Shown here in pieces: positions 13,601-24,732 of a stretch of 64,000 nucleotides of DNA. Position numbers and translations under genes: made by a program. The notes below the pieces were generated by a model, which worked only from the letters and a program-made list of their open reading frames with translations, did no database searches and had not been told where the DNA came from. Source of the stretch: Tubiluchus corallicola (lineage: Eukaryota; Priapulida; Priapulimorpha; Priapulimorphida; Tubiluchidae); NCBI GenBank assembly GCA_030141605.1, contig JAQGDQ010000063.1:599576-663575 (forward strand), read 5' to 3'. The first letter of the stretch is position 1, and every line of letters starts with the position of its first letter.

Positions 13601-16301
13601 TGACAATATAACAAATTGATCAAAATGTTTTATCATGGGTATGCATCAAAGACAATGCACAGTAACAAATGAGCAGACAGACAACAAAAACTCTCGTGTG
13701 TTCCCTAGGACTAACGAATGTCCTTCATGTGTTGCCCTGACTAACGAACAGTCTCATGTGTTGCGAAGGAATAACGAATACTCTTGTGTGTTGCTTAGGA
13801 ATAACGAGTATTCTCGTATGTTGCCCACAAACAACGAATACTCTCTCATGGGTTGCCTAATACATAATATACAAATCATAATACAAACCTCTTTCCTTAA
13901 ATCTGTCAATTTCGAGCTCATGTCCAATTTACAAAAATCTTCATCATCAGAAGCAGTCTCATATTTGCTCATCAGGTCTTTATGCTCTTCTCTTGATAAT
14001 GACAACTAAAACAAATTTCAAAATATCAGGCTTAATGAGTATCACAAAATAGTACAAACAGCTGTTGAGCTAATCAAGCTAAAGTTAGTACAAAACTCAA
14101 ATATAGTTTGTAAGGTTACTGCTCTTATCCATTCACTGTGACTGTTTCAATGTGAAAGACTGTCAGGTGAGTTTGATCCTCAAAGTAAGCAAGTTTAGCT
14201 AAAACATTTTTATTTCTGCAATCATCCCCAAATCGATAAATATCATGTTCCCTATTTATGTAAAGCTATTTACAAATTACTATGAATAAAGCATTTCAAT
14301 AAAAGCGACAATCAACAATGAAATGGAAATAAATAAATAAGAATCAAGCATTGAATGGAGCAGTGTTAAATTGATCACTGTGAGCTACACACAAAAAGTT
14401 ATATGTCTGTATATTATTGTTTATATATACTCTCACAAGATATATTGTTGCAGCAACAAGCAGATCAATAAAATCCAAACCCCAATTATCCAAACACCCA
14501 CAAAAATGAAACTATAACAAACCTCATTGATCAAGGAAGTTTTGTCTTCTGAAAGTTTTTTACATTTATCTTTCATCTCCACTAATTCACTTTCACTGCT
14601 TAACAAGCTTTTGGACGACGCTGACATTTCCCTGTAAACGAAAAGAAATATTGTGCTTTTTCATAAGATATTTACAGACCTATAGCTCAAGTAAACAGTC
14701 AATATGATAGACCCTACTGTCAAAGATAGTTTACAACTTTAGCAAAACATACAAGTTGATGTCTTATAAATACACACACACACACAGAACTTGGTAAGTA
14801 AACATGCTTATCAACATTAGGTTTACCTCTTCAAAACGTTAGTCAACTAGTCACGATTAGATACTTCAATTCTAGAAGTCATTCTAATTTCAAGACCAGA
14901 AATACATATAAACCCGTTTCCTGAAATCCAGACCACCGAAATGTAACTTCTTAAAATGAAAATTATCCACATAATACCAGCAAAACGTCCAGCACCATAC
15001 AAAACACATGCGCATTAAGCTTGACAGGCTCAAATCATTAAATGATTTAAAAAAGAATTCGAATATCCATATTACTTTCCTAGTGTGCAAAATAAGTTCT
15101 AAAATATACGAAATAACTATAAGAATGCAAAATTAATTTTATGAAATTAGGTCTAAATCACTGATACATATATATTCAGATTCAATCACATTAAAATACT
15201 TTAAATGGGTGATTTTTGTAAGGTAAAATAGAATTCACAACAGGTTACATTTTAAATGAAGTGTACATAACATGCATTGCTTAATTTTGCCTAAGTTTCT
15301 ACTGTTTTCAGTTTAAAAAATATATTAATATACATGTTATAATCATTATACTGTTTAATAGTTACAATGTAACTACAGTCAATATAGTCGTTGCAATTGA
15401 ATAAATTACCATAGACTGAAAAGTTGTGTCAAGCAAGCCATGTCACAAGAAAATTATGTTAATTTAAAATTTTTACATACTGCTTTTTAGTTTCCACATT
15501 AGAAGAAGCAGATAGGTTTTCATGGCTGTCCTGTGCACAGGTCATGCTTGGCACTTCTGCCTTTTCTTCAAATTTTTCTGGAGAGTTACAATCTTCAGAC
15601 AAAGCAACAAGGGGATCTCCGGTCACGAGAACATTGATTGTTCCATGTTCTGACTGGACTGCAGCATTTTGTGACACAGGAACTTCACATGCCAATGAAT
15701 GGCCACTAGCCACATTGAAATTGTTGATATACATTTCACGTAATGTACACTGAACTGACACATCGTCTTTTTCTACATTATTTAAACAGGTTGCCTTTCC
15801 CTGTTTCACATTTGCACATCTGTACTCTTGCAGCTCACACTGTAGTTTTTCTACTTCATGAGCAAGATCTTCCTTCTCACGCTTTAAAATACTACATTCT
15901 TTATGACTAGAATCAAGTTTAGATTTGTACTGCCTGATGTCATCCCGTGCTTTATTGCGCTCTGATCGCACTTTAGACCACTTTTCTCTCCAGTTAGATG
16001 TACAATCAGACCACCAACGCATAGTCTTCTCCATTTGTGCAGCACGTGCACGAACTTCATCAAGTTCTCTAATAAGAAGTTGTTCTCGTGTATTACAATC
16101 TTCTGAAGCATTTCTAACTTCATTTATAACCGTTTTTAAAGGCAGTGCGGATGGTGGCTGCATTGATAAGCTAACCGCAGGTGAAGACTGATGAGATACA
16201 TTATCATAAAATCTTGGAGAACAAGAACTGCCTTGAGAATTATAATCAGTCTGAGATTTTCTAGAACAATTGTAATCCGACTTTTTGTTATGGGAAGACA
16301 T
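4374..16301 (-). CDS. CCDC102: CCDC102A/B-like coiled-coil protein, complete seven-exon gene
   Basis: Exons on the minus strand are 16301-15481, 14631-14523, 14005-13889, 12943-12734, 6838-6668, 5517-5414 and 4500-4374. All have AG/GT borders and phases that agree, and give about 552 residues, close to the roughly 550 of human CCDC102A. Residues near 90-125 carry the family signature with VRARAAQMEKTMRWWSDCT followed by NWREKWSKVRSERNKARDD. The rest is long coiled coil rich in E, K, L and Q, ending in an acidic tail (EEDDNLEKLSS). The start was taken at MSSHNKKSDY because the family motif follows in frame and no earlier in-frame exon is needed. CCDC102 proteins are linked to centrosome and cytoskeleton structure; that role is family knowledge, not visible here. 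Intron 4 (6839-12733) is packed with transposons. The last exon is duplicated. A minus-strand AATAAA lies at 4129-4124. Confidence 0.93.
4688..5413. other. Intron 6 of the CCDC102-like gene
   Basis: AT-rich intron sequence between the edge of the duplication and exon 6. No coding exon, repeat or RNA gene was recognised. Short open frames here have no family resemblance. Confidence 0.6.
5518..6667. other. Intron 5 of the CCDC102-like gene
   Basis: AT-rich intron of about 1.15 kb between exons 6 and 5. Short open frames on the minus strand near 5635-6019 show no domain or splice context. Nothing else was recognised. Confidence 0.55.
6985..7695. repeat. Dispersed repeat family A, copy 1 (shortened)
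   Basis: The copy starts with a degenerate CA-rich run of CACCAC and CACACC words, then a GATGAT/GACGAC run, then a stretch containing CATGCAAAACATTTTGCAC. It ends with a GGCCGGATTAAG-like segment and the CCGTCGTCGGAGCTG word. The same order of blocks occurs at 9250-10175 and 10185-10990. The middle section is missing compared with those two. No protein was recognised, so it is probably a non-autonomous element of unknown class. It lies directly beside the pogo-type element. Confidence 0.6.
7723..8809 (-). mobile_element. Pogo/Tigger-type non-autonomous DNA transposon, copy 1
   Basis: A 1,087-bp element has terminal inverted repeats of about 23 bp starting CAGTCTAGCCTCGTTATC, flanked on both sides by TA (7721-7722 and 8810-8811), as expected for the pogo branch of Tc1/mariner. 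Subterminal words like GGCGAGATAACGAGG recur near both ends. On the minus strand it keeps an 81-residue frame at 8278-8033 with SNDQAAAAVDTLMRYFEQ and an end like MKQLSLLNYF, which resembles the C-terminal tail of Tigger/pogo transposases. The DNA-binding and DDE regions are absent. It sits in intron 4 of the CCDC102-like gene. Confidence 0.85.
8033..8278 (-). pseudogene. Tigger/pogo transposase C-terminal remnant, copy 1
   Basis: An 81-codon frame lies inside the element at 7723-8809. It has an AAAAVDTLMRYFEQ helix and a final KQLSLLNYF motif, like the KQ-x-x-I-x-x-FF endings common in Tigger-family transposases (remembered, not searched). It lacks the CENP-B-type helix-turn-helix and the catalytic DDE core, so it cannot be an active transposase. 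A copy differing at a few residues occurs at 31476-31721. Confidence 0.6.
9250..10175. repeat. Dispersed repeat family A, copy 2
   Basis: This copy has the CACACCACACC start, a GATGATGATGACGATGATGA run near 9315-9345, the CATGCAAAACATTTTGCAC block, and the words ATGGGTGTTCCAAATAG and GCGAGTGTGCTTATTTTTTC. It ends with GGTCAAAAAAGAGCC and CGTCGTTGGAGCTGCAG. It is the fullest of the three intronic copies. Open frames on either strand are not conserved between copies as proteins. Confidence 0.65.
10185..10990. repeat. Dispersed repeat family A, copy 3
   Basis: This copy follows the previous one directly, with the same blocks in the same order: a GATGATTATGATGATGATGA run, then ATGGGTGTTCCAAATAG, GCGAGTGTGCTTATTTTTTC, GGTCAAAAAAGG, and a final CGTCATCGTCGCTTTAGC-like end. 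A TA/TG microsatellite follows at 10981-11020. Head-to-tail copies 2 and 3 suggest insertion side by side or local duplication. Confidence 0.65.
10981..11020. repeat. TA/TG dinucleotide microsatellite
   Basis: A run of TA repeats changes to a short TG run and back to TA. It sits at the end of family A copy 3. Confidence 0.9.
11560..12240 (-). pseudogene. Decayed IS630/Tc1-like DDE transposase
   Basis: Read on the minus strand, pieces in more than one frame give a helix-turn-helix part (NPRLTFNDLIRMA), a first catalytic block DETNFNLFISHT near 11925, a VAAGSRGANVHLIG block, and a second catalytic block VVLVVDNASCHT near 11680 followed by LLRLAPYSP. The order and wording match the IS630/Tc1/mariner DDE_3 fold. 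Frameshifts separate the blocks near 11820-11920 and the third acidic residue was not identified, so it is inactive. It lies in intron 4 of the CCDC102-like gene. Terminal inverted repeats were not found. Confidence 0.75.
13108..13515. mobile_element. Small inverted-repeat element (MITE candidate)
   Basis: CTATGACACACCAAAG near 13108 is matched in inverted orientation by CTTTGGTGTATCATAG near 13500-13515. Further inward, the left arm has CCAGCATCTAGT words and the right arm has related inverted words, so the termini extend imperfectly. No coding frame lies between. About 410 bp long, in intron 3 of the CCDC102-like gene. The superfamily cannot be assigned because no clear target duplication was found. 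Confidence 0.6.
13690..13860. repeat. 30-bp minisatellite next to CCDC102 exon 3
   Basis: At least five units of 30 bp follow each other, each built on (A)CTAACGAATACTCTCG followed by TGTTGCCTAGG with variants. The unit length is a multiple of three and the array is open on both strands. It lies about 30 bp beyond the donor site of exon 3 (13889-14005). Confidence 0.8.
14006..15480. other. Introns 2 and 1 of the CCDC102-like gene
   Basis: AT-rich introns on either side of exon 2 (14523-14631). A short CA run lies at 14773-14786. No mobile element or other exon was recognised. Confidence 0.6.
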
Positions 16302-17340
16302 GGCAAGGACTTAAAGGGACTTCATCTGTTATTATCATAGCAGTCTAGCTCCCCTAAAATTAACATAAGCATTGCAAATTATTTCTGTAATAGCAATGCA
16401 ATGCAAGAACTATAGCAACAAAATGGATTTATTACTACAACTGATAAACTAGCAGCCATGTAATTATAATTTATCTTTTATCAGAACTAAAAATTAAGAA
16501 AGTTTAAAACTGGATTCCATTTATTATCAAAGTTATCACTTAGTAATAATTTTAGGTTTAAAAATGCACAGCCTGGATCATGATGTATTCGATCATAGCT
16601 AGAAAATGATATAAAGACTAGTTTGTTGTTATTGCTCAAACATAAGCTTTGCAAGGAAAACTTTATACATAGAATAAAATCTTCAACCAAAGTTTGTACC
16701 TAGCTCCTACATGTATTAATGTAGTTATCATTAAAATAATCTTTTAACCATAGTTTACTAAGAACTTCTAGTAAATAAAGCTGCCATTGATATTTAAGCA
16801 TGCACCTCAAGGGGTGAACTTTTGGTAGAAGAAGCATTGCTCTCATACTGAAGCTAAATGAACTACTGAACTATCCAGTACCATTTACTAGTCCTCACTT
16901 CAGTACAAATGAAGAAGCCGATCTCATTACTACTGCTAGAAGTTTCTGTACTTGCAGGAGCATATTTGTGCAAATAATGTGTGGAATGATCTATTCAGCT
17001 TTTGGGTACAATAACAATCTATATAAGCCATGTTACGATGATTCTTATTGAATGATCCAAAAATGTTTACGTTTCCTATGATAGTAGTAACAGAAGATCT
17101 TGGAAGATGAGTATCTAGATTGCATGGAGCTGATGAAATATGAGATATACTGGGGTGCTCAAACTAACTATAAGCCAAGTTTATGCAAAAAATAGTTTTT
17201 GGATCAACATAATATAAAGATACAAAAAAATGATAAATATATATTTTTAACTAATGTACATAATGTTAGTTTATGTAATAGTAGTTTTAATCATGAGCAA
17301 CAGTAAATTAACTTGATGCTTCAAGCTTTTAATATATGAA
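16302..17340. other. Upstream region of the CCDC102-like gene
   Basis: About 1 kb of AT-rich sequence between the CCDC102 start codon and the integrase fragment. It must contain the promoter and 5' leader of that gene, but no core promoter element could be picked out with confidence. A short minus-strand frame at 16487-16690 has no recognisable feature. Confidence 0.5.
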
Positions 17341-17354
17341 AGCGACATCATTTT

Positions 17355-18114
17355 GAAAATCATCGCCCTGGGAAAAGGTCGCATCTGACTTGTTTGAATA
17401 CGAGTACAAGAATTATCTGTTAGTGACAGATTATAACTACCCAGAGGTTACTTACATACCCAACACTAGTAGCAAGCAAGTGATATTAGCTATGAAGAAA
17501 TTTTTTCTCATCATGGAGTTCCTGAAAAATTGTTCTCTGACAATGGTACCTGCTATTCGAGCGCAGAGTTCTCTACATTTGCCAAGGAATGGGGTTTCAG
17601 ACATAAAACCTCTAGCCCCCATTTTCCTCAAACCAATGGTCTTACAGAAAATTCAGTGAAGGTTATAAAGAGAATCTTCAAGAAGGCACATGAAGTCAGA
17701 GAAGATCCATTAATGGGGTTGATGATCCACCGCAACACCCCTCTCGAGAATGGATACTCCCCTTGCCAATTGCTAATGAATCACTCTATACTTACAAACT
17801 TACCAGATGGTCGCAAGCTTCTTAAAGATAGCACCTCTGACAACACTGTGCATCAGGAGAAGCAAGCTTGTAAACTGAAACAAAATAATCATGTTAGCCA
17901 TAGCCCCTTACCAGAACTTGTACTTGGAGACCCTGTTAGGGTACACACTTCACACCAAAAGGATTGGTCAGAGCAAGGAGAAGTTGTAAAGCAAGTAGCC
18001 CCCAGACCTTACCTGGTGAGAACAGAAAATGAAGCCCTACATAGAAGAAACTGCAAACATCTTCTGAAGATTAAAGACATGCCACCATCTATCGTGACTA
18101 ATACTCAGTGAAAT
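17355..18114 (+). pseudogene. Ty3/Gypsy retrotransposon integrase, 5'-truncated and frameshifted
   Basis: The first frame begins with PWEKVASDLFEYEYKNYLLV, carrying the first catalytic aspartate of a retroviral-type integrase core. A one-base slip in a run of T near 17500 moves the sequence to a second frame. That frame contains SDNGTCYSS (second aspartate), SPHFPQTNGLTEN with the catalytic glutamate, and a C-terminal segment with LGDPVRVHT, typical of Gypsy integrases. The second frame (17530-18111) is open for 193 residues to its stop. No protease, reverse transcriptase or LTR was found beside it, so it is an isolated tail of a Gypsy element. Confidence 0.85.
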
Positions 18115-19035
18115 CACAAGTGTCTGCTGGCCAGACTACTGTTATTAACTTACATAGATAAACAACTGCTACAAGGTTACATAACCAGATTGGGAGGAAT
18201 TAGCAAACCACCTAATAGACTTATTGAAACTGCATAATTTGAATTATACATATGTGAAACTTGTTTCTACTTAAACTGCAACGTTGAATAGTCCTTTTTA
18301 TTGAGTTAGCTAGACTTAATTAAAATGTCCTACTGTGTTTAAATATTTAAAAAAGTGAACAAATTTGAGAATCGTAATTAACTTTGTAAAACAAAATCAC
18401 TGGTGACATGATTTGTTCAATTTGTGTTAACTGTTTACTTTAGATATAGTTATAACCTGAAAAATTGTGTTTGACATCCAAGTTCCATAAGATAAAGGGT
18501 AATTTCATTTAGTTGTTTGGAAAAAGTAATGTTAAATATGATTGAAGAAAAGATAGACATTATAATGATATGGGCAATTTTAAATACCCAGTTCTATTCA
18601 TGAAATTCAGCACTTATGGTTCCAGATCAAGGTGTATCGTTCCTTTAAAGTAGTAACTCACAAAGTTGCTTGTTTTATCCCAAGAAGGGAATATGTAATG
18701 ATAAGAGTATGTTCATTAATCATAATTCACATAAATCACAATAGATGGCACTGCAATGTTATAACTGATTTAGCGCCTGAGTTTGAGCGCACATTCATTG
18801 TTGCTTTTCTTTTGGATAATAATTAATGGCGACTTTAACACAGTCATTTGTATCTGATTTTTCCTGATGTTTATTAAACCATCCTGTCATCACAACGCTT
18901 GATTTCGCTAAAAAAATATCTGAAACACCAAAAGTTCTAATAGTTTAAGTTACAGAAACGTTGAACAGACAAAATTGTTAAACTATAATCGTTGGCATTA
19001 TAACTTAACACCAACAACTTCAGCAATTATATTTA
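18115..19035. other. Intergenic sequence between integrase relic and TTATA array
   Basis: AT-rich sequence with no recognisable exon. Short words such as AATAGATGGCACTGCAATG and AATCGTTGGCATTATAAC are loosely similar and may be old repeat debris. Confidence 0.45.
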
Positions 19036-19036
19036 A

Positions 19037-19283
19037 TGTATTATATTATATTATATTATATTATATTATATTATATTATATTATATTATATTATATTATA
19101 TTATATTATATTATATTATATTATATTATATTATATTATATTATATTATATTATATTATATTATATTATATTATATTATATTATATTATATTATATTATA
19201 TTATATTATATTATATTATATTATATTATATTATATTATATTATATTATATTATATTATATTATATTATATTATATTATATTA
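19037..19283. repeat. (TTATA)n pentanucleotide satellite
   Basis: About 49 nearly perfect copies of TTATA run without interruption and end directly at a reverse transcriptase fragment. The long open frames across it (ILYYIILYY) come only from a repeat without stop codons. Confidence 0.98.
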
Positions 19284-20630
19284 ATATATTTCGATAAAGT
19301 TCCACATAGAAAACTCATGTTAGAACTTGCCGCACATGGGATTTCTGGCAACCTCTACAACTGGATAGAAGATTTTCTTAAAGACTGCTCACAATGAGTT
19401 CGAATCAACTCTGAGAAATCTTCATGGAGACCAGTTAGGAGCGGAGTACCACAGGGAAGTGTATTAGGGCCTATACTATTCCTTATGTTCATCAACAATC
19501 TACCACACAATTTAAATTCATCAGTGAAAATGTTTGCCAATGATACACAGACTCCAGAATGAAATTAACCTATCAGACTCATGGTCGCAAATGTCTTTCA
19601 ACGTGGCAAAGTGTAGGGTTCTACACTTAGGGAAAGACAATGTAACCCATGGCTACTATATGAGCAACTATACAAATCAGTCAGTTCCAAAAACAGCAGT
19701 AACAAAACAGAAAGACTTGGGTGTTTTAATTGACCAGTCTCTCACGTGTGATGAACACATTGACGAAATATCCAAACGCGCTAGGAAACGATTATGGATG
19801 ATAAGGCGCTCTTTTGTAAACTCACTAACAGGATTTGGGCACGGGACTAAAACTGTACAGATTTAGGCAAAATAAACTATTTTACTGAAAACGGTAAAGG
19901 AGTTTCATAGCAACAGATTCATCAGCTAAAGGTGGTAATGTTACAAGTGGCTTACAACAGGGAAGCCCAGATCGGGCGGAGGCTAACAGTTAAGTAGTAA
20001 TGCCTACATCACAAGAGGATGTAACCAATGTGACAGAGGGGAGTGTTGGCACAAGTGAAGCCATAGTGCTCTTACACTTTCACCTATGTGGATACTGATA
20101 TGATGGCCATTTTGTACAAAACATTCATAAGACCAATATTAGACTATGGTGATGTAATTTGGCGTCCATCCAAACTTCAAGCAGTACGTAAGGTAGAATC
20201 TATACAATGGAAAGTCACCAAGTTAGTATAATCAATCAAAGATGTACCATATGCAGAGAGAATGCAGAGACTAAATTTATCATCCTTACGTTTCAGAAGA
20301 AAAAGAGGTGACCAATTCATGCTGTATCGTACATACAACAACCTTACAAGAATTGATAGCAGAAAATATTTTTCAGTTAATCCACGTGGAGCGGGATACA
20401 AGTTTACAAAACCCAGATGTAGAAACAAGAACAGATTCATTTTCAGAATGATAAATGATTGGAACTCCCACACCACATCGATATGGAGCACCACATCAGC
20501 AGATCAATTCAAGGAGAAACTAGACATGTATTGGAAAGATCATCCGATGAAGTTCCACGATCCGTTCCAGCCTGAGTCCAACTCCTCTGTAACACCATTC
20601 CAGTCTATCATAAATCAACACATCTGACCA
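19284..20630 (+). pseudogene. Decayed non-LTR retrotransposon (CR1/Jockey-like), 3' part
   Basis: The relic begins inside the reverse transcriptase at FDKVPHRKLMLELAAHGISG and continues with GVPQGSVLGPILFLMFIN near 19440. At the catalytic position it has FANDT where active enzymes have F-A-D-D. Later pieces include KDLGVLIDQSLTCDEHI and, after about 240 bp of unrelated sequence (19840-20085), the tail block LYKTFIRPILDYGDVIW and RGAGYKFTKPRC with FRMINDWNS. These are typical of the C-terminal region of CR1-like elements. In-frame stops (for example near 19396) and frame changes show it is dead. It is truncated exactly at the TTATA array. Confidence 0.88.
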
Positions 20631-21245
20631 GTTTGCAATACCACTGAACTTGCTTCTTCACCACACCATGACAACTGCCGCTAGGCGGCACTTCCACTTG
20701 AGAGTCAACTTTAGAGAGATAACATAATTTCATAAATATAAAACGAGAGAGAGAAAACTTGTGGTAAAACAATTAACAGAGGTTTATTAAAAGAGACAAC
20801 TATGGGTAAAAAGCCTAATTATAGGCTTCGCCCTGTCGATCTACGGTAATTTAAACAAAATTTGCAAACGAACAATAGAAAAATGGGACTTATAAACATT
20901 AGAACTATAATTCTATTCAAAAACTTTAAACGTACGCGCGCTCTCTTCAAAATATTGATGAAAATTCAACCAACCTCTACTCTGTTTGTCTTTCAAATCT
21001 AATTTGCAAGTTCATACTGCACACTATCATAAAAATTCATCTGTTTTTTATAGAATATACTACCAACACAACCTCTAGTTCTGCCCCATGGAAAGTGTCG
21101 CCATCTCTGGTAAAATATATTCAAATATGATTCTGCTATCTCTCACGGTCACCCTTTTGCAGTCTCCAGTCTGCATCCTTCGTGTTGGCATAGGGAAACA
21201 ATCTCTTTGTAGGGCGCGAAGTACGCCACACTGTGGAAAAGCAAT
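20631..21245. other. Intergenic sequence after the LINE relic
   Basis: This stretch probably starts with the LINE 3' untranslated region and continues into unassigned sequence. No coding exon was recognised. Confidence 0.4.
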
Positions 21246-21895
21246 GTCGTATTTGGGCAGCCCAAGTAGGGCACTGGCAATTTCTGTCGAGAATCGAGAA
21301 TTATGACATAATAAAACATAAAAACAAATTTGTTTTCCAAAAAAGAAACTTCATAATAGTAATGGATAGTCCTTGACTATTTACAAATGTATTTTTCGCA
21401 ATAATATCATCATTATTATTAGCTCCATTGATATCGTCATAACATTAAGCTAAGTATCTAATGCTTTAAAAAGAGAAACTATGTAGGGCACATAGCTCGC
21501 TAGCCCATTTACTTTGTAGAAAACAATTATTTGTCCAAGAGGTAGTGAAACGGATCACCTGTCTGTGAAGCAAGACAAAATGAAAAATGATTGTTGAAAT
21601 TGCCTAGAAAGCGAGCTTATTTCACTTCAAAAAGATTAATATAGAAACCAAATATAATATTGGCCATTCTACTAGCTCAGAATAATATTCTTTTATTTTA
21701 TCAGATGTGTAATAAACTATTCAACAGATAGAGCAACAGAATAATAATAATAATAAATTATTCTACATGTATTGACGTTTTCAATTATTATTATTATTAA
21801 ATAAACAAAGACAACGGACGGTGCCAGTATGGCTACCGACTCTGTTCGTGACCTGTCTCTAGTGTCCTACTTGGGCAGCCCATGTACGACTCGTC
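21246..21895. repeat. Inverted-repeat pair enclosing about 600 bp
   Basis: GTCGTATTTGGGCAGCCCAA at the left is matched in inverted orientation at the right by CTTGGGCAGCCCATGTACGA (mismatches in the middle). The arms are about 25-30 bp. The interior holds short AAT/ATT runs at 21740-21800 and no protein. It could be a small non-autonomous DNA element. Confidence 0.4.
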
Positions 21896-24660
21896 CTACT
21901 TCGTCAATTGTCCTACTCCGCTCTCAACATCCTGATTTTGAAAATTTGCTTCTCTAATTGACAACACGTTTGTTAATACTGTGCAGTTGAATAGATCTTT
22001 CTTTACCACACAGCTGACACACTAGATCAGAAAAAACTACCCTCAAACAGCGTTCATCGTGTTTTAATTTACATTGAAAAATATTGAAATTACGGAGTAA
22101 TATTCGCGCATAAAATGCCTTGCTTAAAATGCAGAAGAAATTTATATCATTTGTCTAGCTTCTACCAAACGAACCTCGCTGCAGGCATATTTGGGTTATT
22201 GGCGGTGGTCACGTGAGCATTATGTTTAGCGTAGAGGCATGGCTGTGAATATAAAGTTATGCAGGTGCGGGAAAATCAGAGAGAGAGAGAGGGAGGGGGG
22301 CGATTTGTGGAAAAACTACTTTACAGGAAATATTTATCGTGGAATCTCTCTGTGTTTTATTTGGTAGGCTTTTAGAGAAAGAAGGGGCGGTAAGAGAGAA
22401 TGATTCGGTAAGTGGCCTTTCCCGCACTAAGACATGTTAATATTTTGAAAGTTCTGTTAGGTGACCTAGTTCACCTGTTCTTTGGCTTCAGTTGTTTAAT
22501 TTCTATTTGTGTAAGTTATATCAGTTCAAATCATGTCACTTCTTGAAATTCTTGTCAATGTAAACACTATTTAACCGGGAGTTTTTATATTTTAACTAAT
22601 TTGTTTAGTGTTTCGGTTTTATTGCGTTTGTGTTGCGTGTTGAGGCTACTTAATCAGGAACAACTGTTGAAATAAGATCACCAAAATAGCAGCAAGTCTA
22701 AATGTTTAACAGTTTAATAATATCAGTACGTGAATAGAAATTATACTCAGAGTCAGGATTAGAACATGTGGCAGGACCATTACCTTAAATAACATATTCA
22801 ATCATAATTGCACCTAAAATAACGAAATACTGGTTAACCAGAAATAGATACATCAGGGTGAACTGCATACTACATAAGGCATAATTTGATAATCAGTAGT
22901 CAATATTTAAATATATAAGTGAATAAAAAAGTGTTTGCCTGCATCAGTAGCTCTGTACATCACAGAAACAAGGAAAATGTGGGAGATTATTTCCATTGAC
23001 AGACATCGCACCATACTCCCTCAATTAGTAGTATTAAAGGCAGATTTAACTGTTTGTAGCGTGTTGGAAAATATCTCGGCGAGCAGCAATCTTAATACAC
23101 ATAGTTGGGGGTCCTCTATACGTCAAATCGTCATAACATCTCCGGGTTTGGGAGCATAGAACTAGGCTGAACTTTTTGGACCGTCGAGCACACCTTGTAA
23201 CTCCAGAGAGTCCTGTCTTTGGGGCGTGACTTCGTTTAACGGAAACACGTCTCGGTGCAGGGCTACTGGCTAGGATCGTTGCAGCACGAAGACACGTACA
23301 ACGAAGCTTCCACAGTTCACTTACAAATTCCAGTAGGTATTCCATGTAAGAACATCACGAAATGTTGTAAAACTTCTAATGTGCTAACATGCCATGTGGA
23401 ACACACACGAAGGACTTACAACTCTATGATGTCTATAAATCAGATATATTTAATCTTATGATCCCTTTGATAATGATCTAATGTACCAGTTATCACTTAT
23501 TAATTATTATCTCTTGTGATCGTATAGCCTTCACGTGATTTATATAATCATTTAAAATTGACTTAAGGTTGATTCGCTTCCTATCTTAATTAATCGCTAG
23601 AAGGTGTTTTATCACCTGGCTCCTAGAGCTTAAGATTAGTCTATCGGGCGATAATCTAGTCCTTCTAGACTGACTCTACTACTTCGGGCTGTGAGAAAAG
23701 TCTTTATCTCTAAAGCTTTCTAGCTAAGCGCCCGCAATTGAGCTTTATTAAATTAATTAATGATTAATACAATGAGAATCTACAGGTTCATTATCGAATC
23801 TAATGTTGCTTAACTTCTCAAGTTACAAATGTGTTAAGATTACTTAACTCGGTGGAATGACCAATGCAACTCCCGTACACTTGGTCAAATCCAATGCTGT
23901 TGTAAGACTATTCGTAGATCCAGTGCTCAGATTAGGTGAGGACGTAGAACGATGGTCCACCCTGGTTCGAAATGAAGTCTACACTCTGTCAGATTTCCTG
24001 TTGCCTCTCTCTGGCTCCTCTTTCCCTGATGTTGCTCTCTGCTCGCACCCAACTAACTAACCAACAACTAACACCACGTGTCTTCAAGCACGGGCTTATA
24101 ACTCCAAGTTCCGCTTTGCGTAATTCGCGCTCAAACGCAATATGGTGCAATAGGTGAAAAGGTGACATCCTTGGCTCTACCCTGCCAAGAAGTTTATCAC
24201 CATCCAGGCGGTTCAAGTATTCTTCCTCTTGCATGGGAAGTTAGCTGCACGCCAGGTCTGTCTTTCAGAATTCCTTGCTCCCAAAGTCTCCTCGTAGCTT
24301 GGCGTTGGCCATAAAGCTTTCTTTCCAAAGAAATTTTGCTCCTCGCGACTTCTTAATAATTACATGTAACTCTGCATATGTTATATAGAGAGCGTTTATC
24401 TACGCTTGCATAAGGTTATAAACAAGATTACGCTTTCTCTAAATGAATACCTGTTTACCTTCAGTAAACGCAAAAACACACCCGTGAAAATAATTTGCTT
24501 CGCATTAAATCTCGTGCCTTACCAGCTGAGTGAGTTCTTATAATCAATCAATAAATTTATCTTATCAAATCAAGGAGGTATCCGTTTTATCAACTGAATC
24601 TAATTCAGTTTATAATTCTATTAATTAATCACCAAATTACCGATTCATAAATTTATTCAT
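21896..24660. other. Unassigned intergenic sequence, repeat-like
   Basis: A GA-rich run lies at 22279-22300. From about 22930 to 24500 base composition is less AT-rich and several short frames on both strands are open, none with a domain I recognise. The stretch looks like old transposon or LTR sequence, but no diagnostic motif or terminal repeat was found. No host gene could be supported. Confidence 0.4.
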
Positions 24661-24732
24661 GACAACTCTTATATGAAGCTTACGTCACATGCATTCTCAT
24701 CACTGCATCGCTGTCTCTCATCAAGGCTGTAA

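Noticed and set aside
18975-19397. Long open frame of ILYYIILYY repeats
   Set aside because: It is the translation of the (TTATA)n array, which has no stop codons in these frames; only the last residues belong to the LINE relic.
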